Below, one piece after another: positions 46,118-56,794 of a stretch of DNA of 64,000 bases; position 1 is the first letter of the stretch; every line of letters begins with the position of its first letter. Both the position numbers and the translations under genes were made by a program. This stretch comes from Mesostigma viride. Its lineage: Eukaryota; Streptophyta; Mesostigmatophyceae; Mesostigmatales; Mesostigmataceae. Under the pieces are notes generated by a model. That model saw only the letters and a program-made list of their open reading frames with translations, was not told the DNA's origin and did not search any database. The stretch spans positions 242,001-306,000 of the forward strand of contig RPFO01000229.1 of assembly GCA_009746045.1 (NCBI GenBank), given 5' to 3'.

Positions 46118-46253
46118 GAGGCCGTTGTACACCCCCCCTCGTACAGGTTGTGGCTTAGAATGTACTGAAAAACCATACAACCCTTCTCAGGTACATATGT
46201 GTTACATGAGCCCCCAACGGAGCCATTTTATAATTTAATTTAATTTAATATTC
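46118..46253 (+). mobile_element. LINE-like 3' end with (TTTAA)n tail
   Basis: cccttctcaggtacatatgt and agcccccaacggagcc followed by (TTTAA)n, as at 24710-25290 and in the arm copy at 2560-2765. Confidence 0.6.
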
Positions 46254-47209
46254 CTAGTTGTCTCACTTAATAAAGGGTTACGGGAGGAGAATGTGTGTTG
46301 TGGCGGTGGGGGTGGGCTGGGGTGGGGTGGTGGGGGGGGTGGGGCGCGGGGGCAACAACTAGGGGTCAGCGGCCCAGCCCCGTCCTCGGGCACTGTGAGG
46401 CCCAAACCGCGTGCCACGCGGCGCACCTGTACCGGCTTTGCATTATGTGGTCCTCGTTGCGTAGCATAATCGCCAGCCAACGGTTGCTGCATTTGGCCCG
46501 CCATATAAAATGGCAGATCTGATCAAACAGGAAAAGCGACCGCATTGGCATCCTGCCTAACCATGTCCACACTACATAGCCTACAATACAATGTATGCTA
46601 GCACGGACCACAATTCCACAAAGCCGGCCCAACAACCAAGTAGCTGACTGTTACATAAGTGTTGATGCCGGTGTGCCATAATACCGTCATTTATGTGTAA
46701 CACGGAATGCTTCCTCTTGTCTTATTTGGTCATTTGCTATCATGTTAAGAGTAAAAAAAGGTACATATATAACTTCAAAGTTTGCGTGCCAAGTGAGGCA
46801 ACCAATGCTGGAGCTAACATGGGGAAAATGGGCGTTGAAAATACAAACTCCTGGCCCTACATCCAACAAAGCATCACCCCTGCATCGCTGGTTTGCTTCT
46901 CCCGTGCAGGCCATAAGCTCGTTTATGTGCCACTCAAAGAATGCACCCTAATGCCCTAGCCCTCACCTGCTCTCACCTCATCACACTAACGCCAGTAAAA
47001 CTTCCCACCTCTACCATCATTTACTGATGTCAGTGCGAACACAACTGGCCCAGGGAGCTACACGGGCTCCGATGTATGTTCGCGCCTTTCCCTACAGAGT
47101 AAGGACTCTGTAATGTAGTCGTGTAGTCAGCATGTCATGCGTCCAGCAGCAAGGGTCTCACTTAACGACATGCCGCATCCCAGATGCGCACATGAACTCG
47201 GCTTTATTG
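46254..47209. other. Region without a recognised gene
   Basis: It begins with tagttgtctcacttaata (shared with 25388) and a G-rich tract (46300-46360). Short open stretches show nothing recognisable. Confidence 0.4.
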
Positions 47210-47590
47210 TTAAACCTCACACAAAGCGCAGGAAATTCCGGCTTGCTGAAGCTTGTTGGAAACCGATTGCGATAGTGGTTCAGCGACGCGCAGCTTAAAG
47301 ATAAAATCTTGGAAATGCCATCCCAGGCGGAAGTCCGTTGCTATAACCTCCGTCACAACCACGGTTTGGCTGTCAATCAACGGGCTGAGCACTGCAGCAT
47401 GCTGTTTGGACACTCTGCCAATGTGCAGGTCGTCACTTGCTTCACCCTTGTGGGCAACGGCAATGGCATTTCGGTCAAAGGAATTAGAATATTCTCGCTC
47501 AAACCTGCAGATTTCTTCTGGGTCCGCTTTATTATTACCATTTACATGGAGACCGTTGACCCGAATAGTGGCGTGTACCATCACAGCCAT
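47210..47590 (-). CDS. Orphan HIRAN-domain protein
   Basis: 126 codons from an ATG at 47590. The core EEICRFEREYSNSFDRNAIA followed by IGRVSKQHAAVLSPLID matches the HIRAN signature (L.REP.N.YD.NAI.V ... G.VP...A..L.PLL). HIRAN domains bind single-stranded 3' DNA ends and are usually fused to SNF2 helicases (HLTF/Rad5), but stand-alone forms occur. Here it fills the whole ORF; no helicase sequence is found nearby. It may be a functional small gene, or one exon of a larger or decayed gene. Confidence 0.55.
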   Translation of the reverse strand: MAVMVHATIRVNGLHVNGNNKADPEEICRFEREYSNSFDRNAIAVAHKGEASDDLHIGRVSKQHAAVLSPLIDSQTVVVTEVIATDFRLGWHFQDFIFKLRVAEPLSQSVSNKLQQAGISCALCEV

Positions 47591-47599
47591 CGCTCGTTA

Positions 47600-48128
47600 C
47601 TAATCAATACCGACAAGTCTTTCACAAGTTGAAGTGTCCGACTACCAGGAATTCACTTCTTGCCTCTTGGAGGACTGAGTTGAAGGAGAACCAAGTGAAC
47701 CGCTTTTGCATCCAGCAATCCACGCTCTACTGCCTCGGCAGGGCACGTCGGTCGGTACTGCTCTGTAGAGGCTGAGGCCTGAGCGTGTCTACAGATGTAC
47801 ATGTAAGATGTACTACTCATGTGCGATACTTATGGGCCTTGAGCAATTAAATAGGGTATCACTGACCTGAGACCTCCACTGACTATAGCCTGTGGCCGCC
47901 GAAAGGGGGGCCGCCGGGCCGGGTTGGGGACGGCGTGCCATATCTACCAAACAAACAAAAGAAATTTAATTAAATAAGTACCCACGTGCCTTGAACGGCT
48001 GCAGGACAAACAAACAAACAAAAGGTTTTAATTAAATAATAAAAACCCGAGACTCTAACTGGCTCCCCAACAAACAATCCAGGGTTATTCGTAATGCAAA
48101 TACGGCAAAAATTGACCCATAATTACCC
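47600..48128. other. Non-coding segment with (CAAA)n-(TTTAA)n tails
   Basis: Two tails of the type caaacaaacaaaaggtttta near 47949 and 48006; otherwise nothing recognised. Confidence 0.45.
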
Positions 48129-48176
48129 AAAGAAGTAGACGATCTCGTATGCGTATACGAGATCGTCTACTTCTTT
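48129..48176. repeat. Perfect 22-bp palindrome with 4-bp loop
   Basis: Arm aaagaagtagacgatctcgt plus at (48129-48150), loop gcgt, and the exact complement 48155-48176. It would form a very stable hairpin or cruciform; it lies 83 bp from the TTAA-flanked element. Confidence 0.95.
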
Positions 48177-48262
48177 TAGAAAAATATAGTACTATCGAAA
48201 GAAAAGAAAAATATGACTGTTATTGCAACTAATCATCATAGTGAATATCCTTTCCCTTTTAA

Positions 48263-49604
48263 CCCATAGTCCGCTGACCCATTTTTGGCACTTTTATACC
48301 CCTGAAAATGAAAAAAATCATAACTCACAGGCCACAACTCCAAATACCCCCAACCAAGATGCTAGGAGTATCTACACTTCAAGGGCTTTCAGAATATGCA
48401 AAAATACCTTGGATTTTTTAAAGCATTTGGATGATAGCTCCAGTCAAAGCTGGCCAAAAGACGATCTTTTTTCCCCAAGGAAAAGTCTACCCCCCCCTAA
48501 CTTCCCAGGGAGGGCAGGGAATCTCAATACCAACATTGGACAACTTAGTTGGATAGTCCAATGGGGGTTTCCTTGGGTCAGACCACCCGGATAACCCATT
48601 ACCCCTATATAACGTGCTCATACATGTGTGTGGGTTACGCGCGTGAAAACAGCTATCTATGACATGCAGCACAATAATGCATTATAACAAGCTATCAAAG
48701 GCTGCCAAAAGTGCTGGAATACAAACACGTTGGCTACCTGCACTGACGGAGTGGTATACTCCAAAGAAATGCCCCAAACTGGGCACTTTCAGGGCTAATA
48801 CCGCTCTTTACAACAGGCATGGAACTTGCTGAAATATGCATGGATAAAATCGTCATTCATAATGCATGGGATACGTATTCCGCTGCAAACAACACGCAAA
48901 TACGTTGTCGTACCTGGCTCGTTCATGCCCTACCCGGATTCCGCTGGCCGGGACCCTCATATCTCACACATACTGATGCTCTACAGGCAAAGGCCGCCAT
49001 AGCCGCATACTTCATGATCCGCCATGGCTACCAGGTCGATGTTCCGTGCAAAGATGGCCACGAAACTAGTCCGCATTCTCAGCAAACGCTGCAGCTGACG
49101 TCCCTTACCCAAACTGGATGCCCGGGCTGGCGCAGATTGCCCGGCCATAGGGAGAAAATCGACCTATGATAAGCTATGACTCATCTGGAACTGACGACCA
49201 GGAAAGTCATATTTTCCTACCTGTATTTTCCTAACCCTATAAATCTGGCGGTGCCTGACCTACGAAAATCATGCATCGTCATTCTGAGCAACATTCTGAA
49301 CCGTTTCAAGCCGTGAGACGCAACAATTTCGTGACAGCGGCACGTTGGCAGCCATATCTCATTACGCGCGCGCGCGAGCGAAATTTTCCCGCCAAAGTCA
49401 CGTGATACATTCTCAATGCACGTTGTAATTACCAGGCTATGGCGAATATTACCCCCAAACCTATGCATCACCTTCGTCCCTAAGTGTTCCCGGACCCACC
49501 GGACCACTGACATCCGTCACAAGTGGCGCGGCGCTCACGGCGCGGCGCGAAATTCGACCGTTAGTCAAACTACCCGACAGGTCGGGTAGTTTACGGACTA
49601 TGGG
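48263..49604. mobile_element. Second piggyBac-like non-autonomous element (TTAA flanks)
   Basis: TTAA at 48259-48262 and 49605-49608, with inverted termini CCCATAGTCCG on both sides. A subterminal palindrome aactacccgac/gtcgggtagtt lies at about 49567-49592. The termini differ from the other piggyBac-like family in this window. The interior has open stretches (for example 48819-49169, 116 codons) without a recognised domain. Confidence 0.7.
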
Positions 49605-49611
49605 TTAATCT

Positions 49612-49736
49612 GGCGGAGCCAATTTTCGGAAGAACCGTTAGGTTCGCCAGAATTGGCGAAGCTTATCAAGTAACGTGCGTGTTTGCAACTTGCCCGTTGA
49701 AACTCTACGGCGGAGCCAATTTTCGGAAGACCCTCA
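49612..49736. repeat. Direct repeat of a 22-bp block
   Basis: ggcggagccaattttcggaa occurs at 49612 and 49711, just outside the TTAA-flanked element. Confidence 0.7.
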
Positions 49737-50093
49737 CCCTTATGCTTGCAAATTCGGGACAAATTCGGTGGATGGATGGATGGATGGATTGTCGGATCAA
49801 CATATATACTAAAGCTTGTAAAACGCAGCCTTGACACAATTTTAGCTAAGGCACGACTCACATGAGGCTCGGTGAACTCCGTCGGTGAACTCTTTGTGAA
49901 CTGGGTCGACGGCCGGGTCGCCACCGGCGCTTCACCGGCCCTTCGCTTCGAGTTCACGCACTCACATGGGTCGCAACGACGTTGTGAACTCCTCGCCAGT
50001 GAACTCTTTTGTGAACTGGCGGAGGCGCGGGAAGTCAGCCCAGATTTCGCGGGAAAGGGCGCAAACGGCAAGCCAGTGCATCCCGGGAGTGCC

Positions 50094-50894
50094 GGCCAAC
50101 ATGCACTTGTCCAGCTGTAAACGTTCTGCACCACTAAATTGATACAGCGCTGCAGAAATATGATGCAAACGCGCGGTTAACCTGTCGTGCATGTCGCTTT
50201 TCCAGTTACCTGTCTGTTCGCTTTTTTTTGCAAGACGTGTTTCCAGTTGTCGGTGCCAGTGCTAATTCCCAGTCGTAATTGTTTCAGTCAATGCCGGTTT
50301 GCATGTAGCTTTTGCAGGTACTTGCCTGAGTTCGCTTTGCTGTAAGTGTTTCCAGTTGTTGGTGCCAGTTGTCTCTGTTGATATTGTTTCAGTCAAAGCC
50401 GGTTTCTTTATTGGCTTCCCCAACCACGCATATGCCTCAGCCTCCTACGGGGAGGACTCGACGTGATCTCGCAGTAAGAATGGCAGTTGCGTATGGCCAA
50501 CATGCACTTGTCCAGCTGTAAACGTTCTGCGCCACTAAATTGATACAGCGCTGCAGAAATATGATACAAATGCGCGGTTGACCTGTCGTGCATGTCGCTT
50601 TTCCAGTTACCTGTCTGTTCGCTTTTTTTTGCAAGACGTGTTTCCAGTTGTCGGTGCCAGTGCTAATTCCCAGTCGTAATTGTTTCAGTCAATGCCGGTT
50701 TGCATGTAGCTTTTGCAGGTACTTGCCTGTGTTCGCTTTGCTGTAAGTGTTTCCAGTTGTTGGTGCCAGTTGTCTCTGTCGCTATTGTTTCAGTCAAAGC
50801 CGGTTTCTTTATTGGCTTCCCCAACCACGCAAATGCCTCGACCCCCTACGAGGAGGAGTCGACGTGATCTCGCAGTAAGAATGGCAGTTGCGTA
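50094..50894 (+). repeat. 401-bp tandem duplication upstream of the Harbinger gene
   Basis: 50094-50494 and 50495-50894 are about 95% identical (marker ggccaacatgcacttgtcca at both starts). The second copy runs into the coding sequence at gcagttgcgtat; the first ends at the same word, showing a duplication of the promoter and leader. Confidence 0.9.
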
Positions 50895-51084
50895 TTACAA
50901 CGAGGAGTTGAACATGGCAGATGCGACAAACCAGGCAGTTGCTGCCGCCATCAGATAGAGCATCGTGGATGTGGCAGAGGATCTGCGTAGAGTACGTGAG
51001 CTGGTGCAGGCTGCGGACTTGGCGACGGACCATGTTCCTCGCAGTGTGCACTGCATTGAGCGCCACAACGACTATGCATACACG

Positions 51085-52359
51085 ATGGCTGTTTATCGGC
51101 GGGACGACCCCCGAGCCGCCCGCCGTCACATGCACAAAGCGTGTCATATTTCACTGGAGGCGTTTGATTATTTGCTTGAGAAAATTGGACCGATTATTGA
51201 GCGCGAGTCTCCAGAGAACGGCGGGCGTGGGTTTAGGTTGGACGTAGTAAAACCTGAGCAAATGCTCATGGGTACACTAGAGTGGCTGTCCCATGCCTGC
51301 GACTACGGTACCTTGGAGCGCGTCTACGGCGTCGCCTCCAACACTTGGGCCAAAAATGGGGAGCGTCCCGGCATCATCCGAGAAGTTGTAGATGCTTTAT
51401 CCAACCTTTTGGTGGACGGGCATAACCATGATTTCGGCCCGGAGATCAACTTCGACACGACGCCGGATGGAATCAGGAGGCGCTGCGAGGCATTCAGGGA
51501 GCACGCTGGGATGGTAGGCTGCGCTGGTGCAATGGATGGTACCTTCATTCGCATAAAGAAGCCTAACATTGATTATCTGGAGCGCACCGGTGCTAGCGAT
51601 ATAGCATTTTTTTGCTACAAACGCTATCACGCCATCATGTTGCTGGCTATCGTAGATGCCAATGAGCGATATATCTGGGTTGACGCAGGCGCTCCCGGGG
51701 GCTGGGGGGACGCACGAACATGGAAGCAGACAGCGTTGCACGATGCGCTTAAAGCTGGCTTGTTTGACTCAGTCGCCTTTACCACGGAGGGGGGGCTGCG
51801 GTTCACCCCTTTTCTAGTGGTGGATTCGGGGTTTCCACTGACAGCCTTCACCATGAAGCCTTTTGACAACCCGCCGGCTGGCAGCGACGCAGAATGCTTC
51901 AACTGGGTACAAGTACGCACACGCAGGCCGGTCGAGTGCGTCTTTGGCCAAACCAAGGGCAAGTATCCGATCTTGTTTAAGAATTCTGTGATTGATGATC
52001 CAGAGCTGATGGCCCTGATCACTCTTCTTTGCTGTGCTTTGCATAACTTCAATAAGAGGTATGGCAACAGAAGGATGTACGGACTAGAGAGACATGGCCA
52101 GGAAGGGATACGCAGGGATGGGTACATCATTATCCCCCCAAACTATAGGCCATATGTCGAGGACGCTAGGGGCCCAGCCGCGCATAAGCGGATGAGGCTC
52201 GCGCGCCTTGCCGTAGAGCAAGTCCATTTACGAACGAATAGACACCCTGAAGGGCAGCTCGAGGAACCTTGGGACCTTGAGTACAACGTGCCACTTCAGG
52301 AAGACGGGGAGCCAATACATGCCCCCGTGGAAATTGATGATGAGGTAGATTATTATTAA
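51085..52359 (+). CDS. PIF/Harbinger transposase
   Basis: The frame is open from 50965 (GTG), just after an in-frame TAG at 50956-50958; the first ATG is at 51085. A helix-turn-helix (GTLERVYGVASNTWAK) precedes the DDE_Tnp_4 nuclease. With residues counted from 50965, the triad is D191 in AMDGTFIRIKKP, D287 in LVVDSGFPL and E324 in RRPVECVFGQTKGKYP, with the usual GAPGGWGDARTWK block between. The domain ends at ALHNFNKRYG. Upstream of the TAG the same frame contains MADATNQAVAAAIR, so the native start may be at 50713-50915, with the TAG a mutation, or an intron removes it. The catalytic part is intact. Such elements normally need a Myb/SANT partner. Confidence 0.85.
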   Translation: MAVYRRDDPRAARRHMHKACHISLEAFDYLLEKIGPIIERESPENGGRGFRLDVVKPEQMLMGTLEWLSHACDYGTLERVYGVASNTWAKNGERPGIIREVVDALSNLLVDGHNHDFGPEINFDTTPDGIRRRCEAFREHAGMVGCAGAMDGTFIRIKKPNIDYLERTGASDIAFFCYKRYHAIMLLAIVDANERYIWVDAGAPGGWGDARTWKQTALHDALKAGLFDSVAFTTEGGLRFTPFLVVDSGFPLTAFTMKPFDNPPAGSDAECFNWVQVRTRRPVECVFGQTKGKYPILFKNSVIDDPELMALITLLCCALHNFNKRYGNRRMYGLERHGQEGIRRDGYIIIPPNYRPYVEDARGPAAHKRMRLARLAVEQVHLRTNRHPEGQLEEPWDLEYNVPLQEDGEPIHAPVEIDDEVDYY

Positions 52360-52643
52360 AAAGAAATATCATGCCTAGTTTTAGTATGCGGCATGATGTT
52401 TGCAGCGTGATGAGGTCATGTACATTATACTGTCACTTTCCACTAGATGTTGTGTGTTATTAATATATTTGATTTAATGATATTTAATTTTCACGTAACT
52501 GCGACACGTGAGCATAAGTATTGTTGTCTCAAGTGATTAATTAGTTACATGAGGTCGGCACCGTTGGGCCCCAGTGGATCGAGCACAATAATGCAAAGGA
52601 GTATTAAGTAATACCACTATTCATGAATGCATGGCGATCCATA
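52360..52643. other. 3' region after the Harbinger gene
   Basis: AT-rich, with cacgtgagcata..ttgttgtctca similar to 25335-25395. No terminal repeat of the Harbinger element could be paired. Confidence 0.4.
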
Positions 52644-52764
52644 TGCAGATAGATGTAGATAGATTAGACCGGAAGGACTGTTTGCACCCATCCATCCATC
52701 CATCGGGGTTAATGCTCCGTGACTCCCCAACGGGAGCACGAGTCTAATTAATTAATTAATTAAT
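52644..52764 (+). mobile_element. LINE 3' end with (TTAA)n tail
   Basis: Same 3' UTR as 24560-24704 and 26195-26322, cut to the last 120 bp. Confidence 0.75.
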
Positions 52765-52942
52765 AGAATATTTAGTTGGCATGTCTCACTTAAATCAATT
52801 ATAGTAACTTTGAAATAAGACTAAATTTATACCTACAATTTGGTCCACCTAGATCATAAGATAGACCGACATACATTAGCAAGCACGTCAACGCCATCAA
52901 CACAAGCCGTCTACGTTATGAAATCAATTAAAAGAATTGGAT

Positions 52943-53314
52943 GGAAGGAGGGAGGGAGGGAGGGAGGGAGGGAGGGAGGGAGGGAGGGAGGGAGGGAGGG
53001 AGGGAGGGAGGGAGGGAGGGAGGGAGGGAGGGAGGGAGGGAGGGAGGGAGGGAGGGAGGGAGGGAGGGAGGGAGGGAGGGAGGGAGGGAGGGGGAGGGAG
53101 GGAGGGAGGAGGGAGGGAGGGAGGGAGGGAGGGAGGGAGGGAGGGAGGGAGGGAGGGAGGGAGGGAGGGAGGGAGGGAGGGAGGGAGGGAGGGAGGGAGG
53201 GAGGGAGGGAGGGAGGGAGGGAGGGAGGGAGGAGGGAGGGAGGGAGGGAGGGAGGGAGGGAGGGAGGGAGGGAGGGAGGGAGGGAGGGAGGGAGGGAGGA
53301 GGGAGGGAGGGAGG
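52943..53314. repeat. (GGGA)n tetranucleotide array
   Basis: About 370 bp of nearly pure purine strand with four single-base slips. Confidence 0.95.
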
Positions 53315-53767
53315 GTTTTAATTTTAAGTTTAATGATGGCATTGTTGTGGCACCAAGACCGTGCACTACTATGAATTCACTAGTTAGGATGTCACAATAA
53401 TGATGGGAGACGCGCAGCATTAAATTACCAATTCATACGACGACTGATATGAAGCATGAGACAATAATATGGCCATTGCACAGGGCCAGCAGACACATGT
53501 CCAAAATCATATCTACATGAACACAAACAGTGATAGTGGACGTACTATTTCACGACAAATCTGTCCACCTCAGTTCATGCATGTCACGCATCATATTCCT
53601 TGGAATGGTCGCACACATATAATAAAGAGCAAAATCACAGCCTAGCCATGGCCCTGAAAGCAAAGAGATTGGGCTTTATGGACAGGTCCTACTATTGGGA
53701 CCCTTGCAAAACAAGTGCGCCTGGAATGTGGAGGTGGGCACTGAGCTAGCGAACCATGAAGCTTCCT
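53315..53767. other. Region without a recognised gene
   Basis: Unique-looking, no open frame of note. Confidence 0.4.
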
Positions 53768-54245
53768 TCATGCAGATGGACCGCCCATGGCATTGCCGCT
53801 AGAAGGCACATCAACGCCTGTGTGGCAATCAACACCAAGTACTGAGCTAGAAACGCCATCCACACTGAAATCAGGGCATTGTGAGTCAAGGATGGCCGTT
53901 GCTGCCCGCCTTCGTTCGTCGGGCGAGGGATTTGCACTCAGCAATGCCGCGCAGGCGTTCAACTTCGCGGTCTCATAAGCACGCTTCTCCGTGAGGCTAT
54001 AAATTTTAATGTCATCCTTCTCACCGGACATGAATGATGAAAACATTGACCGCCATTTCTCCCCGTTGGTTTCTTGTACATCAGCCAGGCGGTCGAGGGC
54101 TGCAGCTACATGACTAACGGACTTCCTCTCCACTAGCCCTTCCAGGGCGCTGGTAGCCCGCTCTCTCCTCGTCTCCGCCTTGATTGCGGCCTCGCTCTTT
54201 TTCTTCTTGGCCTTTGGCTCAGGCGAGCTCGCCTCCTCGTCTGCG
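53768..54245 (-). CDS. C-terminal exon of a possible Harbinger partner protein
   Basis: The minus strand reads a likely acceptor (ccctactcttcgcag at 54246-54260) and then an exon of about 158 codons: acidic/lysine-rich ([20 protein letters not shown]), an amphipathic stretch ([19 protein letters not shown]) and a Pro/Ser-rich end. C-terminal halves of Myb/SANT-like partner proteins of PIF/Harbinger elements have this look, and the transposase lies 1.4 kb away in convergent orientation. Upstream exons are not visible; the next 1.1 kb is a (GGGAGA)n array. The assignment is inference. Confidence 0.35.
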
Positions 54246-54367
54246 AAGAGTAGGGAATGATGCACAGCCAGATGTCATCATAATCACACCTTCGATGCCT
54301 TAGGTAATTACTTGATGCACGCACGCGCGCACGCATAAGACAACACCCAATGAAATTAAATAGGAGG

Positions 54368-55432
54368 GATGGAGAGGGAGAGGGAGAGGGAGAGGGAGAG
54401 GGAGAGGGAGAGGGAGAGGGAGAGGGAGAGGGAGAGGGAGAGGGAGAGGGAGAGGGAGAGGGAGAGGGAGAGGGAGAGGGAGAGGAGAGGGAGAGGGAGA
54501 GGGAGAGGGAGAGGGAGAGGGAGAGGGAGAGGGAGAGGGAGAGGGAGAGGGAGAGGGAGAGGGAGAGGGAGAGGAGAGGGAGAGGGAGAGGGAGAGGGAG
54601 AGGGAGAGGGAGAGGGAGAGGGAGAGGGAGAGGGAGAGGGAGGGGAGAGGGAGAGGAGAGGGAGAGGGAGAGGGAGAGGGAGAGGGAGAGGGAGAGGGAG
54701 AGGGAGAGGGAGAGGGAGAGGGAGAGGGAGAGGGAGAGGGAGAGGGAGAGGGAGAGGGAGAGGGAGAGGGAGAGGGAGAGGGAGAGGGAGAGGGAGAGGG
54801 AGAGAGGAGAGGGAGAGGGAGAGGGAGAGGAGAGAGAGGGAGAGGGAGAGGGAGAGGGAGAGGGAGAGGGAGAGGGAGAGGAAGGGAGGAGAGGGAGAGG
54901 GAGAGGGAGAGGGAGAGGGCGAGAGGGAGAGGAGAGGGAGAGGGAGAGGGAGAGGGAGAGGGAGAGGGAGAGGGAGAGGGAGAGGGAGAGGGAGAGGGAG
55001 AGGGAGAGGGAGAGGGAGAGGGAGAGGGAGAGGGAGAGGGAGAGGGAGAGGGAGAGAGAGGGAGAGGGAGAGGAGAGGGAGAGGGAGAGGGAGAGGGAGA
55101 GGGAGAGGGAGAGGGAGAGGGAGAGGGAGAGGGAGAGGGAGAGGGAGAGGGAGAGGGAGAGGGAGAGGGAGAGGGAGAGGGAGAGGGAGAGGGAGAGGGA
55201 GAGGGAGAGGAGAGGGAGAGGGAGAGGGAGAGGGAGAGGGAGAGGGAGAGGGAGAGGGAGAGGGAGAGGGAGAGGGAGAGGGAGAGGGAGAGGGAGAGGG
55301 AGAGGGAGAGGAGAGGGAGAGGGAGAGGGAGAGGGAGAGGGAGAGGGAGAGGGAGAGGGAGAGGGAGAGGGAGAGGGAGAGGGGGAGGGAGAGGGAGAGG
55401 AAGGGAGGGAGAGGGAGAGGAAGGGAGGGAGG
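54368..55432. repeat. (GGGAGA)n hexanucleotide array
   Basis: About 1.06 kb of purine-only plus strand, (GGGAGA) with about ten slips. Open frames in all directions are spurious. Confidence 0.95.
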
Positions 55433-55703
55433 GGAAGTCCACAATACCTAGCATAGCGCCTTCGAGGTCGTTCGACCCAGACTCGTTTTGGCGCCGTATC
55501 TTGGACGGTATGTGCCGGTATGTGCCACGCTTGATGGCCGTTGCCGCCTCAACCCCTGCCCGAATACAAATATGTGATACAGTTGCCAATGCATCACAAC
55601 TCAAACTTGTGTCATTTGCCAGAAAATATTGTCCCCCTAGAGTTTGACACCTACTACCACACATTGAAGCACAACACGACATCCCTACACAGTTTTCCAA
55701 CAA
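55433..55703. other. Short segment between two arrays
   Basis: On the minus strand it is open ([18 protein letters not shown]) and might be an upstream exon of the 53768-54245 gene; I cannot support it further. Confidence 0.25.
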
Positions 55704-55867
55704 ATGGATAGATAGATGGATGGATGGATGGATGGATGGATGGATGGATGGATGGATGGATGGATGGATGGATGGATGGATGGATGGATGGATGGATGGA
55801 TGGATGGATGGATGGATGGATGGATGGATGGATGGATGGATGGATGGATGGATGGATGGATGGATGG
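55704..55867. repeat. (GATG)n tetranucleotide array
   Basis: About 40 copies of GATG, 90 bp before the inner border of the right arm. Confidence 0.95.
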
Positions 55868-56460
55868 TATAATATGGGCGCGCGGGCGGGCAGGGTGGCG
55901 GGTGGACAGATGTAATGAACCTGCATTTCCATGCGTAGCGCAGAGAATTCCAAACATTCAGTGCGCTGGTTGTCTCCTTGATCTTTTCACGTTCGTGCTC
56001 TCTCAACCCTACCAAGTAGAATCCCTATCAACCCTACCCCTCCCTCCCATACAATAATGGAGACAACTATTCCTGGATGCATGAGATTAGTGATTACAGA
56101 TTTCCAGTTGCAGTTACCTCAATGCTTGCTGCCAGCCACATTTTGTTGGAGTGAAATTCTGCAAGTTCAGACCATGTGCATGCCAGGTACCTACGGAGTG
56201 TGGATACAAGACATTACACACAGCGATGGGTTGCATGCATGTGCATCTTGCTTGGGCTGGCCACTTGCTAAGGACAGCAAGTATTTGCATGTCCAGCCCG
56301 TCTGCACTGCCTGTACTACGTTACAAAGAACAAGTGTCCGGCATGCACCTGCGTGCGCATTGCCAAACGCCCTAGCCCACTTGCCCTCGAGCATCTTGAA
56401 CTGGCACTCACCGAGTTCCCCTGGCAATTGCCAGGACGGCCATGACAGCAATGACACTGC

Positions 56461-56794
56461 CACGACAGCCACGACAGCCACAACAGCCACGACAGCCACG
56501 ACAGCCACGACAGCCACGACAGCCACGACAGCCACGACAGCCACGACAGCCACGACAGCCACGACAGCCACGACAGCCACGACAGCCACGACAGCCACGA
56601 CAGCCACGACAGCCACGACAGCCACGGCAGCCACGACAGCCACGACAGCCACGACAGCCACGACAGCCACGACAGCCACGACAGCCACGACAGCCACGAC
56701 AGCCACGACAGCCACGACAGCCACGACAGCCACGACAGCCACGACAGCCACGACAGCCACGACAGCCACGACAGCCACGACAGCCATGACGGCC
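56461..56794. repeat. 9-bp minisatellite (CGACAGCCA)n, right arm
   Basis: Mirror of 5988-6312 with one additional 9-bp unit, the main length difference between the two arms. Confidence 0.95.

Noticed and set aside
54300-56015. Open frames of about 360-570 codons over (GGGAGA)n
   Set aside because: Low-complexity Arg/Glu, Gly/Glu or Pro/Ser/Leu products from a microsatellite; no gene evidence.
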